Part shown: positions 1 to 8,471 of the stretch, one piece after another
Numbering within the stretch: the first letter of the stretch is position 1
Layout: each line of letters opens with the position of its first letter
Assembly: GCA_964460755.1 (NCBI GenBank)
Contig: CAYWQL010000013.1
Coordinates: 1 to 41,461, forward strand
Source: JAYFNU01 sp964460755
GTDB lineage: Bacteria; Bacillota; Clostridia; Oscillospirales; Ruminococcaceae
Direction: 5' to 3'
DNA length: 41,461 bases
The notes under the pieces: generated by a model
Seen by the model: only the letters and a program-made list of their open reading frames with translations
Told to the model about the DNA's origin: nothing
Database searches by the model: none
Made by a program: the position numbers and the translations under genes

Positions 1-154
1 GAGACGGTAGTAGCGCTTAGGCGCGAAAGCCTGTGAAAGTTCTGAATTATAGATTATTTTTGAAAAATAGAATTCTGTCGCTTAACTATAATAATTTTTG
101 AACCAAAACAACTTGAGACTGCGAAGAAACAAATTGACTATTAATGATAATGGT
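1..154. other. Left-edge stretch without a recognisable gene
   Basis: No gene is recognised here. In plus frame 1 an open frame runs from base 1 to a TGA at 34-36, so the last 11 codons of a gene entering from the left are possible but not supported. A small hairpin (AGGC GCGAAA GCCT, about 17-30) and an imperfect AT-rich inverted repeat around 45-77 are the only structures seen. Confidence 0.3.
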
Positions 155-184
155 TTGAAAATACGCGGTAGTTTATGGTACAAT
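155..184 (+). promoter_or_regulatory. Predicted promoter of the first membrane-protein operon
   Basis: TTGAAA (155-160) and TACAAT (179-184) are separated by 18 bases and lie 35 bases before the ATG at 220. The match to the vegetative sigma-A consensus is good but not perfect. Confidence 0.5.
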
Positions 185-219
185 ACCACAGGTTAACATA
201 AAGAATTGGAGAACACAAA

Positions 220-1746
220 ATGAAAGGTATTTTTAAAGCTTTCTATTCAAAAGAAAAAGCGAGACTCGTTCTGATAACCACCTACATATTCGGCTTAGCT
301 GCTCACGGGTTTGGGCTTATGAACGTCGAGTTTTCTCACGACTCGCTCTATAACTTTATGGACGTCGGAACCGAATGGCAGCTCTCGCTCGGACGGTTTT
401 TGCAGCCGGTATATCTTCGCTTGCGCGACAGCATAAGCGCGCCGTGGCTCGTCGGTCTTATAGCTTTTTTCTTTATCGCGTGCGCCGCCTACCTTGTTAT
501 CGACCTTTTTGGTGTTGAAAACAGGCTTTCTGTTATCTTCATCTGCGCAATAATGGTTGCAAACGCAACGGTAACAAGCAACTGCTCAACCTATATTCCT
601 TGGTTTGACATCTTTATGCTCTCCCTTCTTTTAAGCTGTCTTGCGGCGTGGGTTCTCTTTCGCTTCAAATACGGTTTTATCGCAAGCGGCGTTTTGATAT
701 TCCTTTCTATGGGGTTTTATCAAGCGTATATCACAACCTTCGTCACTCTCGTTATGCTTTACTCGCTTTTAAATCTCGCGAAAACAACCCCTCTTAAGCA
801 AACCATATTTGGCGCGTTAAAGGGCGTCGGAGCCGCCGCCATAGGCGGTGCTGTTTACGCCGTCGCAGTAAAAGTCGTTTTGGCTCTTAATCCCAGCATT
901 TCTCTGTGGGACGGCGAAAACGGTTTAGCAAGCACCGCAAACTTCAGCGGAGTTTCTATCGTTGAGCTCGTTAACAGAACCTATCGTTTTTTCATAAGCT
1001 ATTTTGGGTTTTCCAACAGAATTCAAGAATTGAGTATAATTGCCGCCAACCTTTTATTAATCGCCGTTGCGGTTGCTCTGCTCTTCTTTCTCACCTACAA
1101 GAACAAGCAAAAACCAATTAAGTACGTCCTTGAGGTCGTCATTCTGCTTCTCCTTCCTCTTGGCGCCAACGCGATATATATTATCTCAAAAGGCTGGGTT
1201 CACGACCTTATGATTTTCTCCTTCGTCTTCGTTTTAATTTTCGGAATTGTCGTTTTCGAGGAATGCTTTAGGGGCAAACCGAAAAGCAAGCTTTCAAGCG
1301 TTTCGAAGGCCGTTGTTGTTCTTTGCTGCTTGGGCATCGTATTCAACAACATAATTTCTTCTAATCAACTTTATTTGAAGAAAAAGCTTGTTTACGATTC
1401 CACAATGAGTATGGTAAATCGCGTAATATACAGTATTGAAGATACCGAAAACTATTGCCCACTTGAGACGCCTGTCATATTTGTCGGTTCGCTTGACAGC
1501 AACCCATTAGTACAAAGCAACTATTCTGAATTTAATGCCGACACCTATTTTGGAAGCATCTTCGGTTCCTCCGTAACATATTCGGGCACGATGGAAACAT
1601 TTATGAAATACGTTATGAATGAAAGCATATATATTGAGGACTTTAAAAGCGGTTCGGACTTGTCCTATGACGATATGCCTGCCTTCCCCGAAAAAGGGTA
1701 CTGCGCACAGAAGGACGGCAAGGTTATCGTTAAGCTTTCGAATTAG
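220..1746 (+). CDS. GtrII-like glucosyltransferase domain membrane protein
   Basis: A 508-residue polytopic membrane protein with about ten hydrophobic segments. Right after the first segment comes a short loop with SHDSLYNF, GTEWQLSLGRFLQP and LRDS, which resembles the conserved loop of the GtrII-type (Glucos_trans_II) family that modifies cell-surface glycans. Members use the GT-C fold and lipid-linked sugar donors at the outer membrane face. A C-terminal non-membrane part of about 110 residues follows the last segment near residue 385. GGAG lies 8 bases before the ATG. The gene is followed after 12 bases by a second large membrane protein, suggesting one operon for surface glycan decoration. 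The substrate cannot be deduced. Family assignment is by motif reading; a general GT-C membrane protein is the alternative. Confidence 0.65.
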   Translation: MKGIFKAFYSKEKARLVLITTYIFGLAAHGFGLMNVEFSHDSLYNFMDVGTEWQLSLGRFLQPVYLRLRDSISAPWLVGLIAFFFIACAAYLVIDLFGVENRLSVIFICAIMVANATVTSNCSTYIPWFDIFMLSLLLSCLAAWVLFRFKYGFIASGVLIFLSMGFYQAYITTFVTLVMLYSLLNLAKTTPLKQTIFGALKGVGAAAIGGAVYAVAVKVVLALNPSISLWDGENGLASTANFSGVSIVELVNRTYRFFISYFGFSNRIQELSIIAANLLLIAVAVALLFFLTYKNKQKPIKYVLEVVILLLLPLGANAIYIISKGWVHDLMIFSFVFVLIFGIVVFEECFRGKPKSKLSSVSKAVVVLCCLGIVFNNIISSNQLYLKKKLVYDSTMSMVNRVIYSIEDTENYCPLETPVIFVGSLDSNPLVQSNYSEFNADTYFGSIFGSSVTYSGTMETFMKYVMNESIYIEDFKSGSDLSYDDMPAFPEKGYCAQKDGKVIVKLSN

Positions 1747-1758
1747 GAAGGAACGACA

Positions 1759-3519
1759 ATGCTAAAGCGTTTGACCGGCAATAGAATAACAAAGGTTTTT
1801 ATCAAAACTGCGCTCGCTTTGGCGACAGCGTGGAGCTTGACGACGGCGGAATTGATACAACGCCTTTCCATTGTTCCCACTATTGTTTTTGTTTTGCTTT
1901 TTTTGCTTTTCCGCAAGCTTGACCTTTCGCTTTTTGATAAAAGAACCCGCATTTTGACCCTCATTGAAGGCTCTGTTTTTTCTCTCTTTCTTTTCTTGGG
2001 CAATCTAAAGCTTTTATCCGAGGGAACGCTTTCTTCTTTTTTGTTTAAGGGTTGTGTATTTTTTGTCAGCATTGCACTCAGCACGGCGGCAATTCTTTTT
2101 GAAGTCAACCGCCTGCTTTTAAAGCTCGAGTTTAAGAGCCTTTCGTTGAAAAAGCAAAATCGCGTTGGAAGGTTTTTTATCTTTATCTTTTTTATTCTGC
2201 TGTGTTGGCTTCCATATTTCCTTTCCTACTACCCCGGCTCTTTGTCTATCGACAGCATAGAACAGCTTTCTCAGATAGTGTCAAACGCTTACACTAACCA
2301 CCACCCGTTTATTCACACTATGCTAATCAAGTTATTCTATTCTCTCGGCTTTTCAATTTTCGGCTCGGCTTGCGCCGCAGTCGCGACTTATGTGGTTGCC
2401 CAGATGGTTATTTTTGCCGCAATGCTGAGTGTATCGCTTATATATTTAGAAAACACCGGCGTGTCAAAATGGTTTACATATGTTTTGCTTGCCTTCTATG
2501 CTCTTTGTCCCTTTGTCGCGATTTATTCTATAACAGTTTGGAAGGATATTATCGCGGGCGGTTTAGTGCTTCTTATGACTATGACGGCTCATTTTATTTC
2601 GATTTCGGACAAAAACGAAGAAAAGCTTTCCGTTTTAAGCTTGATAGGGCTTTGGGGGTTGAGCTTCTTGTTCTGCACCTTCCGTTCAAATCAGCTTTAC
2701 GCATATATACTTCTTATTCCGGTTATACTCCTTTGCTTTAAGAAAAACCGCTTGCGCCTTGCTGTCGTTATGGCGTCGGTTGTGATTGCCGTTATCATTT
2801 ATAACGGACCTGTTCTGGGTATGATGAATGTTGCCCCGCCAGATATTGCGGAAAGTCTTTCTATTCCCGAACAGCAAATCGCTTATACTGTTGTAAATGG
2901 CGGAAACATAAGCCATAAGGATTATGAACTCATTAATAACGTTGTTGACGTGTCAAAAATCGAAGAAGTATACTATCCTCATATATCAGACAATATCAAG
3001 CTTTTAATAAGAAGCGGCGGAAACCAAGAATATATCACTGCGCACAAAGCCGAGTTTTTAATGCTCTATTTGCGTCTTGGAATACATAACCCTCTCTTAT
3101 TTGTTGAAGCCTTCGTATACGAAACGTCAGGATATTGGTATCCCAAAACGGAATATTGGATTTACTCCGCTGGTATAAGCGAAAATTCGCTTGGTCTCGA
3201 CACGGTTTCCCTGCTCGGTCAAGGCTGTCAAAATTGTATAATCAGCATTATGCTGTTTTTTCAGCGATTATTCCATACTTTTTGGGACTTGGCACTTTGC
3301 TTGTGGGCGGTGATTTTCTCGTTGTTTCTCGCCCTTCAAAAGCGAAAGCGGCTTTTCTGTTACGCTGTCCCTCTCGCGGTAATCGCCTCGATTCTTTTAG
3401 GCACGCCGGTCTGGGCAGAATTTCGATATGCCTTCGGCGTTTTCCTTACCGTTCCGTTTATTATAGCCATAACATTTATTCCTGAAAAAGAGACACAAAA
3501 TGAACTACAAAATAATTGA
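1759..3519 (+). CDS. DUF6020-like polytopic membrane protein
   Basis: A 586-residue protein with roughly a dozen predicted membrane segments. The stretch around residues 155-180 (LPYFLSYYPG, SIDSIEQ, then NHHPFIHT) is the signature I associate with DUF6020, a family found beside glycan-modification genes in Firmicutes. The acidic residue and the HH pair sit in an extracytoplasmic loop, as in GT-C enzymes, so a glycosyltransferase role is plausible but unproven. AGGAAGGA lies 7 bases before the ATG. The gene is 12 bases behind the glucosyltransferase-like gene and its 3' end overlaps the next gene by 20 bases, so the three are very likely co-transcribed and translationally coupled. Confidence 0.6.
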   Translation: MLKRLTGNRITKVFIKTALALATAWSLTTAELIQRLSIVPTIVFVLLFLLFRKLDLSLFDKRTRILTLIEGSVFSLFLFLGNLKLLSEGTLSSFLFKGCVFFVSIALSTAAILFEVNRLLLKLEFKSLSLKKQNRVGRFFIFIFFILLCWLPYFLSYYPGSLSIDSIEQLSQIVSNAYTNHHPFIHTMLIKLFYSLGFSIFGSACAAVATYVVAQMVIFAAMLSVSLIYLENTGVSKWFTYVLLAFYALCPFVAIYSITVWKDIIAGGLVLLMTMTAHFISISDKNEEKLSVLSLIGLWGLSFLFCTFRSNQLYAYILLIPVILLCFKKNRLRLAVVMASVVIAVIIYNGPVLGMMNVAPPDIAESLSIPEQQIAYTVVNGGNISHKDYELINNVVDVSKIEEVYYPHISDNIKLLIRSGGNQEYITAHKAEFLMLYLRLGIHNPLLFVEAFVYETSGYWYPKTEYWIYSAGISENSLGLDTVSLLGQGCQNCIISIMLFFQRLFHTFWDLALCLWAVIFSLFLALQKRKRLFCYAVPLAVIASILLGTPVWAEFRYAFGVFLTVPFIIAITFIPEKETQNELQNN

Positions 3520-4153
3520 CAAAACCAAATACTATCGATGCGGCGTCTTTCGCCACTTCTCGGTCGACTGCAAATGCTCGACTTCAATAACAAGCCGAAT
3601 TGACGTAACGGCGCTTTATGAATACTCAAAAAGTACAAACACAAAATTCTATATAAATTTTCTTTATATTCTCTGCCGGGTTATGAACTCTCGTGAGGAC
3701 TACCGTATGGGATATCTTTACGAATCCGACCAGCTTATCGCCTACGACAAAATTAATCCGACACAATATATCTTCCACGACGACACCGAAACCTGCACTC
3801 CCGTTTACACCGAATACTTCGAGGATTATGGAACCTTTTACGCTGCTTGCGAAAGGGATATCGAAAAGGCAAAGGGCGACCGCGAATATCACCTCGATAT
3901 GAAAAACCACCCCAACTGGTTCGACGCGTCGTATATCTCGTGGCTATCCTACGATTCTCTCAATATAGAGCTTCCCGACGGACATCTGTTTTTTATGCCG
4001 ATTGTAAACTGGGGAAAGTATCGCGAGGAGAACGGTCGTCTCGCAATGCCTGTGAGCGTTAGATTGAATCACGCCGTCGCCGACGGATATCTTGTAGCCA
4101 AGGTCTTCAAGCTTTTAGAGGGCGAAATAACCGCCTTTACAACAAAACAGTAA
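3500..4153 (+). CDS. Chloramphenicol acetyltransferase-like O-acetyltransferase
   Basis: A 217-residue protein matching the trimeric type A CAT family in length and motifs. The signature near the C terminus reads LNHAVADGY; the catalytic histidine (His191) and structural Asp195 are kept, while the first histidine of the usual HHAVCDG is Asn. Ser144 aligns with CAT Ser148, which stabilises the transition state, in the stretch before SWLSYDSLNI. Acetyl transfer from acetyl-CoA to a hydroxyl is therefore expected. Real resistance is uncertain: many chromosomal relatives have no tested drug activity, and the operon with two membrane glycan proteins suggests a native hydroxylated substrate. The ATG lies inside the 3' end of the preceding gene (20-base overlap), indicating coupled translation; only a weak GAGA precedes it. 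Confidence 0.75.
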   Translation: MNYKIIDKTKYYRCGVFRHFSVDCKCSTSITSRIDVTALYEYSKSTNTKFYINFLYILCRVMNSREDYRMGYLYESDQLIAYDKINPTQYIFHDDTETCTPVYTEYFEDYGTFYAACERDIEKAKGDREYHLDMKNHPNWFDASYISWLSYDSLNIELPDGHLFFMPIVNWGKYREENGRLAMPVSVRLNHAVADGYLVAKVFKLLEGEITAFTTKQ

Positions 4154-4162
4154 AAACGATAA

Positions 4163-4193
4163 AAGCTCCTCGGCATTGCCGAGGAGCTTTTAG
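4163..4193. terminator. Bidirectional intrinsic terminator
   Basis: A perfect 14-bp stem (4163-4176 with 4180-4193, loop ATT) begins with AAAA and ends with TTTT, so it works on both strands. It separates the convergent acetyltransferase and acyltransferase genes. Confidence 0.85.
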
Positions 4194-4197
4194 TCTT

Positions 4198-5343
4198 TTA
4201 TTGTTTCGTTTGTACCGCTTCCGCCTTTTTCTTCGGAAGCAAAAGCTTTTTAATTTGTGTGCAGACCAGGTTAACAAGAAACGCCGCCAAAACCACAACG
4301 GCCACAACTACGATAACCGTCAAAAGCTGGTTTGGAATCATACCAACGAAGTAGTTGATAAAAAGGCGCTGAATAAGGTAAATCGAAAGGGTTAGTCCTC
4401 CAAGGAAGCTAAGAACCTTGTTCGAGAACTTGACCTTCATATTAATAAGCATACAGGTTATAACGAAGAAAAGTGTCGCTGTCGATTGAATTATCAGGCA
4501 AACCCACTTTTCCTCAAAAGCGGGGTTTCCCGGACCTTCGCTCCAATAACCGACATGTCCGCTGTTGAGAACATAGAACATCACATACCACATCGCAAGA
4601 GTAGCGAACGAGAAAACTGGCAACAGCACCGCGTAGGTCTTCTTGGCAAACCCGAAAATTTCACCTTCAAACCGCGCCCAAACAAGTCCGAGGAAAAACA
4701 CGGGAACCGTGTTGCACCACCACTCGCCCTGCAAAAGCCGCGTTCCGTCGCCGTGACCCGAAAAAATACAAAAAGCAACATAGCCCGCGATAAAAACCGC
4801 CATGCCCGCGAAGGCAATCCATTCCTTTTTGACAAATCGGAAAAGAAGATAGAAAACGATATAAAGAATTACTATGGCTATTACATACCAAGCATCGCCG
4901 TTAACAAGCCTAAACCCTAAGAATAAGGATACATACTCCCACACAGAACAGCGCATACCCCAAATCACGCGAACGGTTATGTATATGAGATTGATAAAAA
5001 AGAACGGGACGAGCACCGTGACAAGTCGTTTCCACAAAAAGCCTTTGAGATAGTTTTCCTTCGTTCTGAGATTTTTAATAAGACCATAGCCGGAAAAGAA
5101 GAAAAACAGCCCGACGAAGAACGCGCCAATGTCGTTAAAGGGAACAAGGGGCGACTTTATCTGCGCAAAGTTCGTGAAAATCTGAGAAAGATGATGAATT
5201 ATAACGCCGATAGCCGCAAAGCCCTCAATACATTTCGCAGATTTAAGCGAAAGATAGTCCGCGTGAAATTCGCCCTTTTTTGCGAAGCTTACGCCCCAAA
5301 ATAGAAGCAGCGCCAAAAGAACATAAACAAGATATATTTCCAT
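4198..5343 (-). CDS. Acyltransferase 3 family membrane O-acyltransferase
   Basis: A membrane protein of the acyltransferase 3 (OafA/YrhL-like) family with about ten hydrophobic segments. The conserved N-terminal motif GFAAIGVIIHHLSQ holds the histidine required for acyl transfer, followed by FFFFSGYGLI and a basic loop (FLWKRLVTVLVPFF), all typical. Such proteins acetylate exported polysaccharides, lipids or peptidoglycan. I place the start at the ATG at 5343 (381 residues, preceded by AGGCGG at 8 bases) and not at the upstream ATG at 5382. That ATG overlaps a perfect TATAAT -10 box and has no ribosome binding site, so it would not be in the transcript. The gene stands alone, divergent from the VanZ gene and convergent with the acetyltransferase. 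Substrate unknown. Confidence 0.8.
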   Translation of the reverse strand: MEIYLVYVLLALLLFWGVSFAKKGEFHADYLSLKSAKCIEGFAAIGVIIHHLSQIFTNFAQIKSPLVPFNDIGAFFVGLFFFFSGYGLIKNLRTKENYLKGFLWKRLVTVLVPFFFINLIYITVRVIWGMRCSVWEYVSLFLGFRLVNGDAWYVIAIVILYIVFYLLFRFVKKEWIAFAGMAVFIAGYVAFCIFSGHGDGTRLLQGEWWCNTVPVFFLGLVWARFEGEIFGFAKKTYAVLLPVFSFATLAMWYVMFYVLNSGHVGYWSEGPGNPAFEEKWVCLIIQSTATLFFVITCMLINMKVKFSNKVLSFLGGLTLSIYLIQRLFINYFVGMIPNQLLTVIVVVAVVVLAAFLVNLVCTQIKKLLLPKKKAEAVQTKQ

Positions 5344-5380
5344 AACCATATCCGCCTTTTTTGTTTTGTAATGTTTTTTC

Positions 5381-5409
5381 ATTATATCAAATTGTTGCCC
5401 TCATAACAA
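5381..5409 (-). promoter_or_regulatory. Promoter of the acyltransferase gene
   Basis: On the minus strand TTGTTA (5409-5404) and TATAAT (5386-5381) are 17 bases apart. The -10 box overlaps the ATG of the longest reading frame, which argues for the shorter start at 5343. Confidence 0.6.
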
Positions 5410-5460
5410 TTAAAAAAACAAAAAACACTTTATAAACTAACGATTGTTTACAAAATCCGT

Positions 5461-5490
5461 TTGACTGCGCCACTCGTCTTCCTATACAAT
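5461..5490 (+). promoter_or_regulatory. Promoter of the VanZ-family gene
   Basis: TTGACT (5461-5466) and TACAAT (5485-5490) are separated by 18 bases; the overlapping TATACA at 5483 gives an alternative with a 16-base spacer. It lies 37 bases before the ATG. Confidence 0.6.
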
Positions 5491-5527
5491 TAAAACATAA
5501 ATTTAAATAAAGTCAGTAGAGATATTT

Positions 5528-6142
5528 ATGAATAACGTAACGGCATACATTTTCAATATGGCGCCCTTTATGCTGCTTGCCATTCCCCTTTATGTAGGCA
5601 TAAGAGCGATTGTTATAAGAAAGGAGCTTCAAAACAAGAGGGTTAATCCCTTTTATGAATGGGGTCTTCTTTTTTACGTCGTCTTTCTCGTGGGACTCGC
5701 GTCGCAGACGATTGTTCCGAACATAATGATAACCGATAGCGGCTGGTATCTCGGTCAGCCCGGAATAGGCGGCTTTAACTACACCCCGTTCAAGGTCTTT
5801 AAGCAAACCTATTACGAGGTTTTCGTTAACAAAAATCTAAGCTACTTTACTATTAACTTCATCGGCAACATCGTCATTTTTATGCCCGTAAGCTTTTTTC
5901 CGCTTCTTCTTTTTTGGCACGAGCACAAGCTTCGCCGTTCGCTGTCGGTCGGCTTTTTTACCTCTTTTTTTATTGAGCTTGCGCAAATCCCCATTGAGCG
6001 CGGAAGCGATATCGACGACCTTTGGCTCAATACCCTCGGCGCTTTTGTCGGCTTCCTAATCTACCGTGTCGTCGAGAAAAAGCATCCCGCGTTTTGCGAA
6101 AAATTTAAAAAAGCTCGGGTTTACGACGCTAAGACGAAATAA
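5528..6142 (+). CDS. VanZ family membrane protein
   Basis: A 204-residue protein with about five membrane segments. The C-terminal block IELAQI, RGSDIDDLWLNTLGAFVGF is the classic VanZ signature. VanZ itself raises teicoplanin resistance in glycopeptide-resistant enterococci, but most chromosomal VanZ-like proteins have no assigned function and no vanA/vanH genes are nearby here. The protein is longer at the N terminus than a minimal VanZ domain because of two additional hydrophobic segments. It has its own promoter and only a weak ribosome binding site (GTAGAG). Drug resistance should not be inferred from this gene alone. Confidence 0.8.
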   Translation: MNNVTAYIFNMAPFMLLAIPLYVGIRAIVIRKELQNKRVNPFYEWGLLFYVVFLVGLASQTIVPNIMITDSGWYLGQPGIGGFNYTPFKVFKQTYYEVFVNKNLSYFTINFIGNIVIFMPVSFFPLLLFWHEHKLRRSLSVGFFTSFFIELAQIPIERGSDIDDLWLNTLGAFVGFLIYRVVEKKHPAFCEKFKKARVYDAKTK

Positions 6143-6220
6143 AAGTTGATTATTTGCTTATTTTTATATATTATATAATATTAGATATATTTAAGACAAA
6201 ACAGTATAAGGAGATACGTT

Positions 6221-7150
6221 ATGTCAGGCTTTTCGCTCAAAAAAATCGCGCGCGAGCTAAATCTTAAATCGCGCTACAATATACTTTACGGCAATGTGAA
6301 CGGCTATATCGTTTCAATATCAAGAAACGATAACGCCGTCGAGCTTTTTATTGATTCACGGCTCGTCGACCTGCCGAAAAAGATTTCCGACGAGCTTGAA
6401 ACGTTTATGTCTGAAAACCTTGCGCCCTATGGGATAAGCGATTACTCCATTTCTAAAACCGGGCTTTCGATTAACGTCAATGACAAAAAAGAAAACATTT
6501 CAAATATAATCGAGTTTCTTTATTGTATCATCAACGAGCTGAAGGTTTTGGGCATTTCGGGAACCGAGCTTTGCAGCAACTGCGGAAAAACGATTGAAGA
6601 AGGCGTTCTTGTCAAGGTCGGCGCTCACGCGCATATCTGCGACGAGGAATGCGCTAATAAGCTTGCCTGCTCAAAGCGCACCTTTCGTTCCAAAACCAAG
6701 CTTCACTTTTTCGCGGGACTTATCGGTGCGATTATGGGTTCAATCGTCGCCCTCGCCCCTTGGGGATATCTTAGCTACTTCGGCTACTACTCCGCGCCCG
6801 CGACCATTCTTATTCCCCTTCTTGCGGCGCTTGGCTACAAAATATTCGGCGGAAAAAACTGCGTGGGAAAGGCGGTTTGCGTCACCGTTCTATCATTTAT
6901 TAATTATGCCCTCGCCGTCGGCGGGCTCGTCTATTACAAGGTCTTTAAAGAATGGCGCGACGGTGGATATATCTTCACCCGCTCTGAGCTTGTAAGCACC
7001 CTTCTTTCCTCCTTCACCCAAAGGAGCGAGATTATTGACAAATTCCTTTATTATCAGATTATCGCCGGCGGTATATTTATTGTTTTAGGCTTGGTTATCG
7101 TTCTTCCCCGCGCGTTTCGTGCGCGCGAAAAATATACGGCTATTTTATAA
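6221..7150 (+). CDS. Unknown zinc-ribbon membrane protein
   Basis: I do not recognise this 309-residue protein as a named family. It has three parts. Residues 1-112 form a soluble alpha/beta-looking domain. Residues 116-150 hold four cysteines in a zinc-ribbon-like arrangement (Cys118, Cys121, Cys140, Cys144). Residues 163-300 contain four or five hydrophobic segments. The soluble domain is probably cytoplasmic, because a basic stretch (KRTFRSKTKLH) lies just before the first membrane segment. AAGGAG lies 7-8 bases before the ATG. Fourteen bases separate it from the flavin reductase gene, so it may be the first gene of an operon with the flavin reductase and trmB. No function is proposed. Confidence 0.7.
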   Translation: MSGFSLKKIARELNLKSRYNILYGNVNGYIVSISRNDNAVELFIDSRLVDLPKKISDELETFMSENLAPYGISDYSISKTGLSINVNDKKENISNIIEFLYCIINELKVLGISGTELCSNCGKTIEEGVLVKVGAHAHICDEECANKLACSKRTFRSKTKLHFFAGLIGAIMGSIVALAPWGYLSYFGYYSAPATILIPLLAALGYKIFGGKNCVGKAVCVTVLSFINYALAVGGLVYYKVFKEWRDGGYIFTRSELVSTLLSSFTQRSEIIDKFLYYQIIAGGIFIVLGLVIVLPRAFRAREKYTAIL

Positions 7151-7154
7151 TAGC

Positions 7155-7159
7155 GGAGG
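7155..7159 (+). promoter_or_regulatory. Ribosome binding site fixing the flavin reductase start
   Basis: GGAGG at 7155-7159 is 5 bases before the ATG at 7165. The in-frame GTG at 7159 overlaps this site, so it cannot be the start. Confidence 0.75.
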
Positions 7160-7164
7160 TGTTT

Positions 7165-7755
7165 ATGGCAAAGAAAAAATGGAAGGGCAGCGCACTTTTA
7201 GCTCCGCTTCCCCCCGCGCTCATAACCTGCAAAAACGGCGACAGCGCGAATATTCTGACTGTTGGCTGGACAGGAATAATTAATTCCAATCCTCCCAAAA
7301 CATATATTTCGGTTCGCCCCGAAAGATTTTCCCACGACCTTATCCGCGACACGGGCTGCTTCGTCATAAACCTTCCCACAAAGTCACTCGTTAAGGCGAC
7401 CGACTATTGCGGTGTTAAGTCGGGCAAGGACACCGACAAATTCAAGGATATGTCCCTTTCATACAGTCTTGCGCAGGAAACAGGCTGTCCTATGCTTAAC
7501 GAAAGCCCTGTTTCGATTGAATGCAAGGTCTACGATGTCGTTTCACTCGGCTCACACGATATGTTCCTTGCCGACATACTTAACGTCTATGTTGATGAGG
7601 AAATCGTCGACGAAAACGAAAAAATTCGCTTCGACAAGGCGAAGCTTATCGCCTACGCCCATGGGGATTATTTCGCGCTCGGCGAACGGCTTGGCCGCTT
7701 TGGATTTTCGGTAATGAAAAAGAAAACCGCCGCAAGAAAGAAGAACGGAAAATAA
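7165..7755 (+). CDS. Flavin reductase-like FMN-binding protein
   Basis: A 196-residue protein of the flavin reductase-like (split beta-barrel) family. The N-terminal region has the usual order of motifs: LLAPLPPALITC, then ILTVGWTGIINSNPPKTYISVRP, then FVINLPT, with the basic and Ser/Thr residues that hold FMN phosphate. These proteins bind FMN and use NAD(P)H or act as small redox proteins in anaerobes; the electron partner cannot be told from sequence. The C terminus is rich in Lys and Arg (KKKTAARKK). Its stop codon overlaps the start of trmB by one base (TAATG), which predicts translational coupling. Confidence 0.8.
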   Translation: MAKKKWKGSALLAPLPPALITCKNGDSANILTVGWTGIINSNPPKTYISVRPERFSHDLIRDTGCFVINLPTKSLVKATDYCGVKSGKDTDKFKDMSLSYSLAQETGCPMLNESPVSIECKVYDVVSLGSHDMFLADILNVYVDEEIVDENEKIRFDKAKLIAYAHGDYFALGERLGRFGFSVMKKKTAARKKNGK

Positions 7756-8414
7756 TGAGGCTTCGCAGAAAACCGTGGGCGCGCCCCGAGCTTGACGCCT
7801 GCGACTTTTATATAAAAGACCCTCCTTCGCTTATCGGAAAATGGCACGGCTCTTTCAAAAATGAACAGCCTGTTTTCGTCGAGTTCGGCTGCGGCAAGGG
7901 TGGCTTTATAGCCAAAACCGCCGCGAGTGAGCTCGACGTAAACTTTATTGCCGTCGACATAAAAAGCGAGGTTTTGGCTCTCGCGAAACGAAATATTGAA
8001 CAGGAATATAAAAACAAAAACCTTTCGGTAGATAATATAAAGCTTTTCAGCTTTGACATTGCCCGCATAGATATGGTGTTTTGCGGCGCGGACGTGGTCG
8101 ATAGAATATACATAAACTTCCCTAACCCGTGGCCAAAGGACAGTCATAAAAAGCGGCGCCTTACCCACACCCGACAGCTTTTTAAATACAGGACATTTTT
8201 AAAGCAGGGCGGTGAAATTTTATTTAAAACCGACGACGACGAGCTGTATCACGACACAGTGGAATATCTTCGGCTCTCGGGCTTTAAAATTGAAGAAAAC
8301 ATTGAAAGCCTATATGAAAACGGCATACCAAAAGACACCGTTATTACCGAGCACGAGAAAATGTTTTTCGACGAGGGACTGAAAATTCACTTTATACGCG
8401 CAACAAATGTTTAA
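7755..8414 (+). CDS. trmB: tRNA (guanine-N7-)-methyltransferase TrmB
   Basis: A 219-residue SAM-dependent methyltransferase that makes m7G at position 46 in the variable loop of tRNA. The SAM-binding motif VEFGCGKGGF is at residues 42-51, the acidic end of strand 2 at AVDIK (66-70), and the TrmB signature NFPNPWPKDSHKKRRL at 121-136. Length and motif spacing are normal for the family. The ATG overlaps the stop of the flavin reductase gene. A strong terminator follows directly. The linkage to a flavin reductase has no obvious functional meaning. Confidence 0.95.
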   Translation: MRLRRKPWARPELDACDFYIKDPPSLIGKWHGSFKNEQPVFVEFGCGKGGFIAKTAASELDVNFIAVDIKSEVLALAKRNIEQEYKNKNLSVDNIKLFSFDIARIDMVFCGADVVDRIYINFPNPWPKDSHKKRRLTHTRQLFKYRTFLKQGGEILFKTDDDELYHDTVEYLRLSGFKIEENIESLYENGIPKDTVITEHEKMFFDEGLKIHFIRATNV

Positions 8415-8420
8415 ACACTT

Positions 8421-8450
8421 AAGGGCGGCTGTTTTACAGCCGCCCTTTTA
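8421..8450. terminator. Bidirectional terminator between trmB and the DUF975 gene
   Basis: A perfect 11-bp stem, AAGGGCGGCTG (8421-8431) with its complement at 8437-8447, loop TTTTA, followed by TTTTA. The convergent genes end on either side. Confidence 0.85.
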
Positions 8451-8471
8451 ATGTTCATATTTGCTTGTCGA

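Noticed and set aside
1..60. Structured RNA at the left edge
   Set aside because: The short hairpin near 17-30 matches no RNA family I can recognise and the left part is cut off.
5528..6142. Glycopeptide resistance determinant
   Set aside because: VanZ-like genes are widespread and no vanR/S/H/A/X gene is present in the window.
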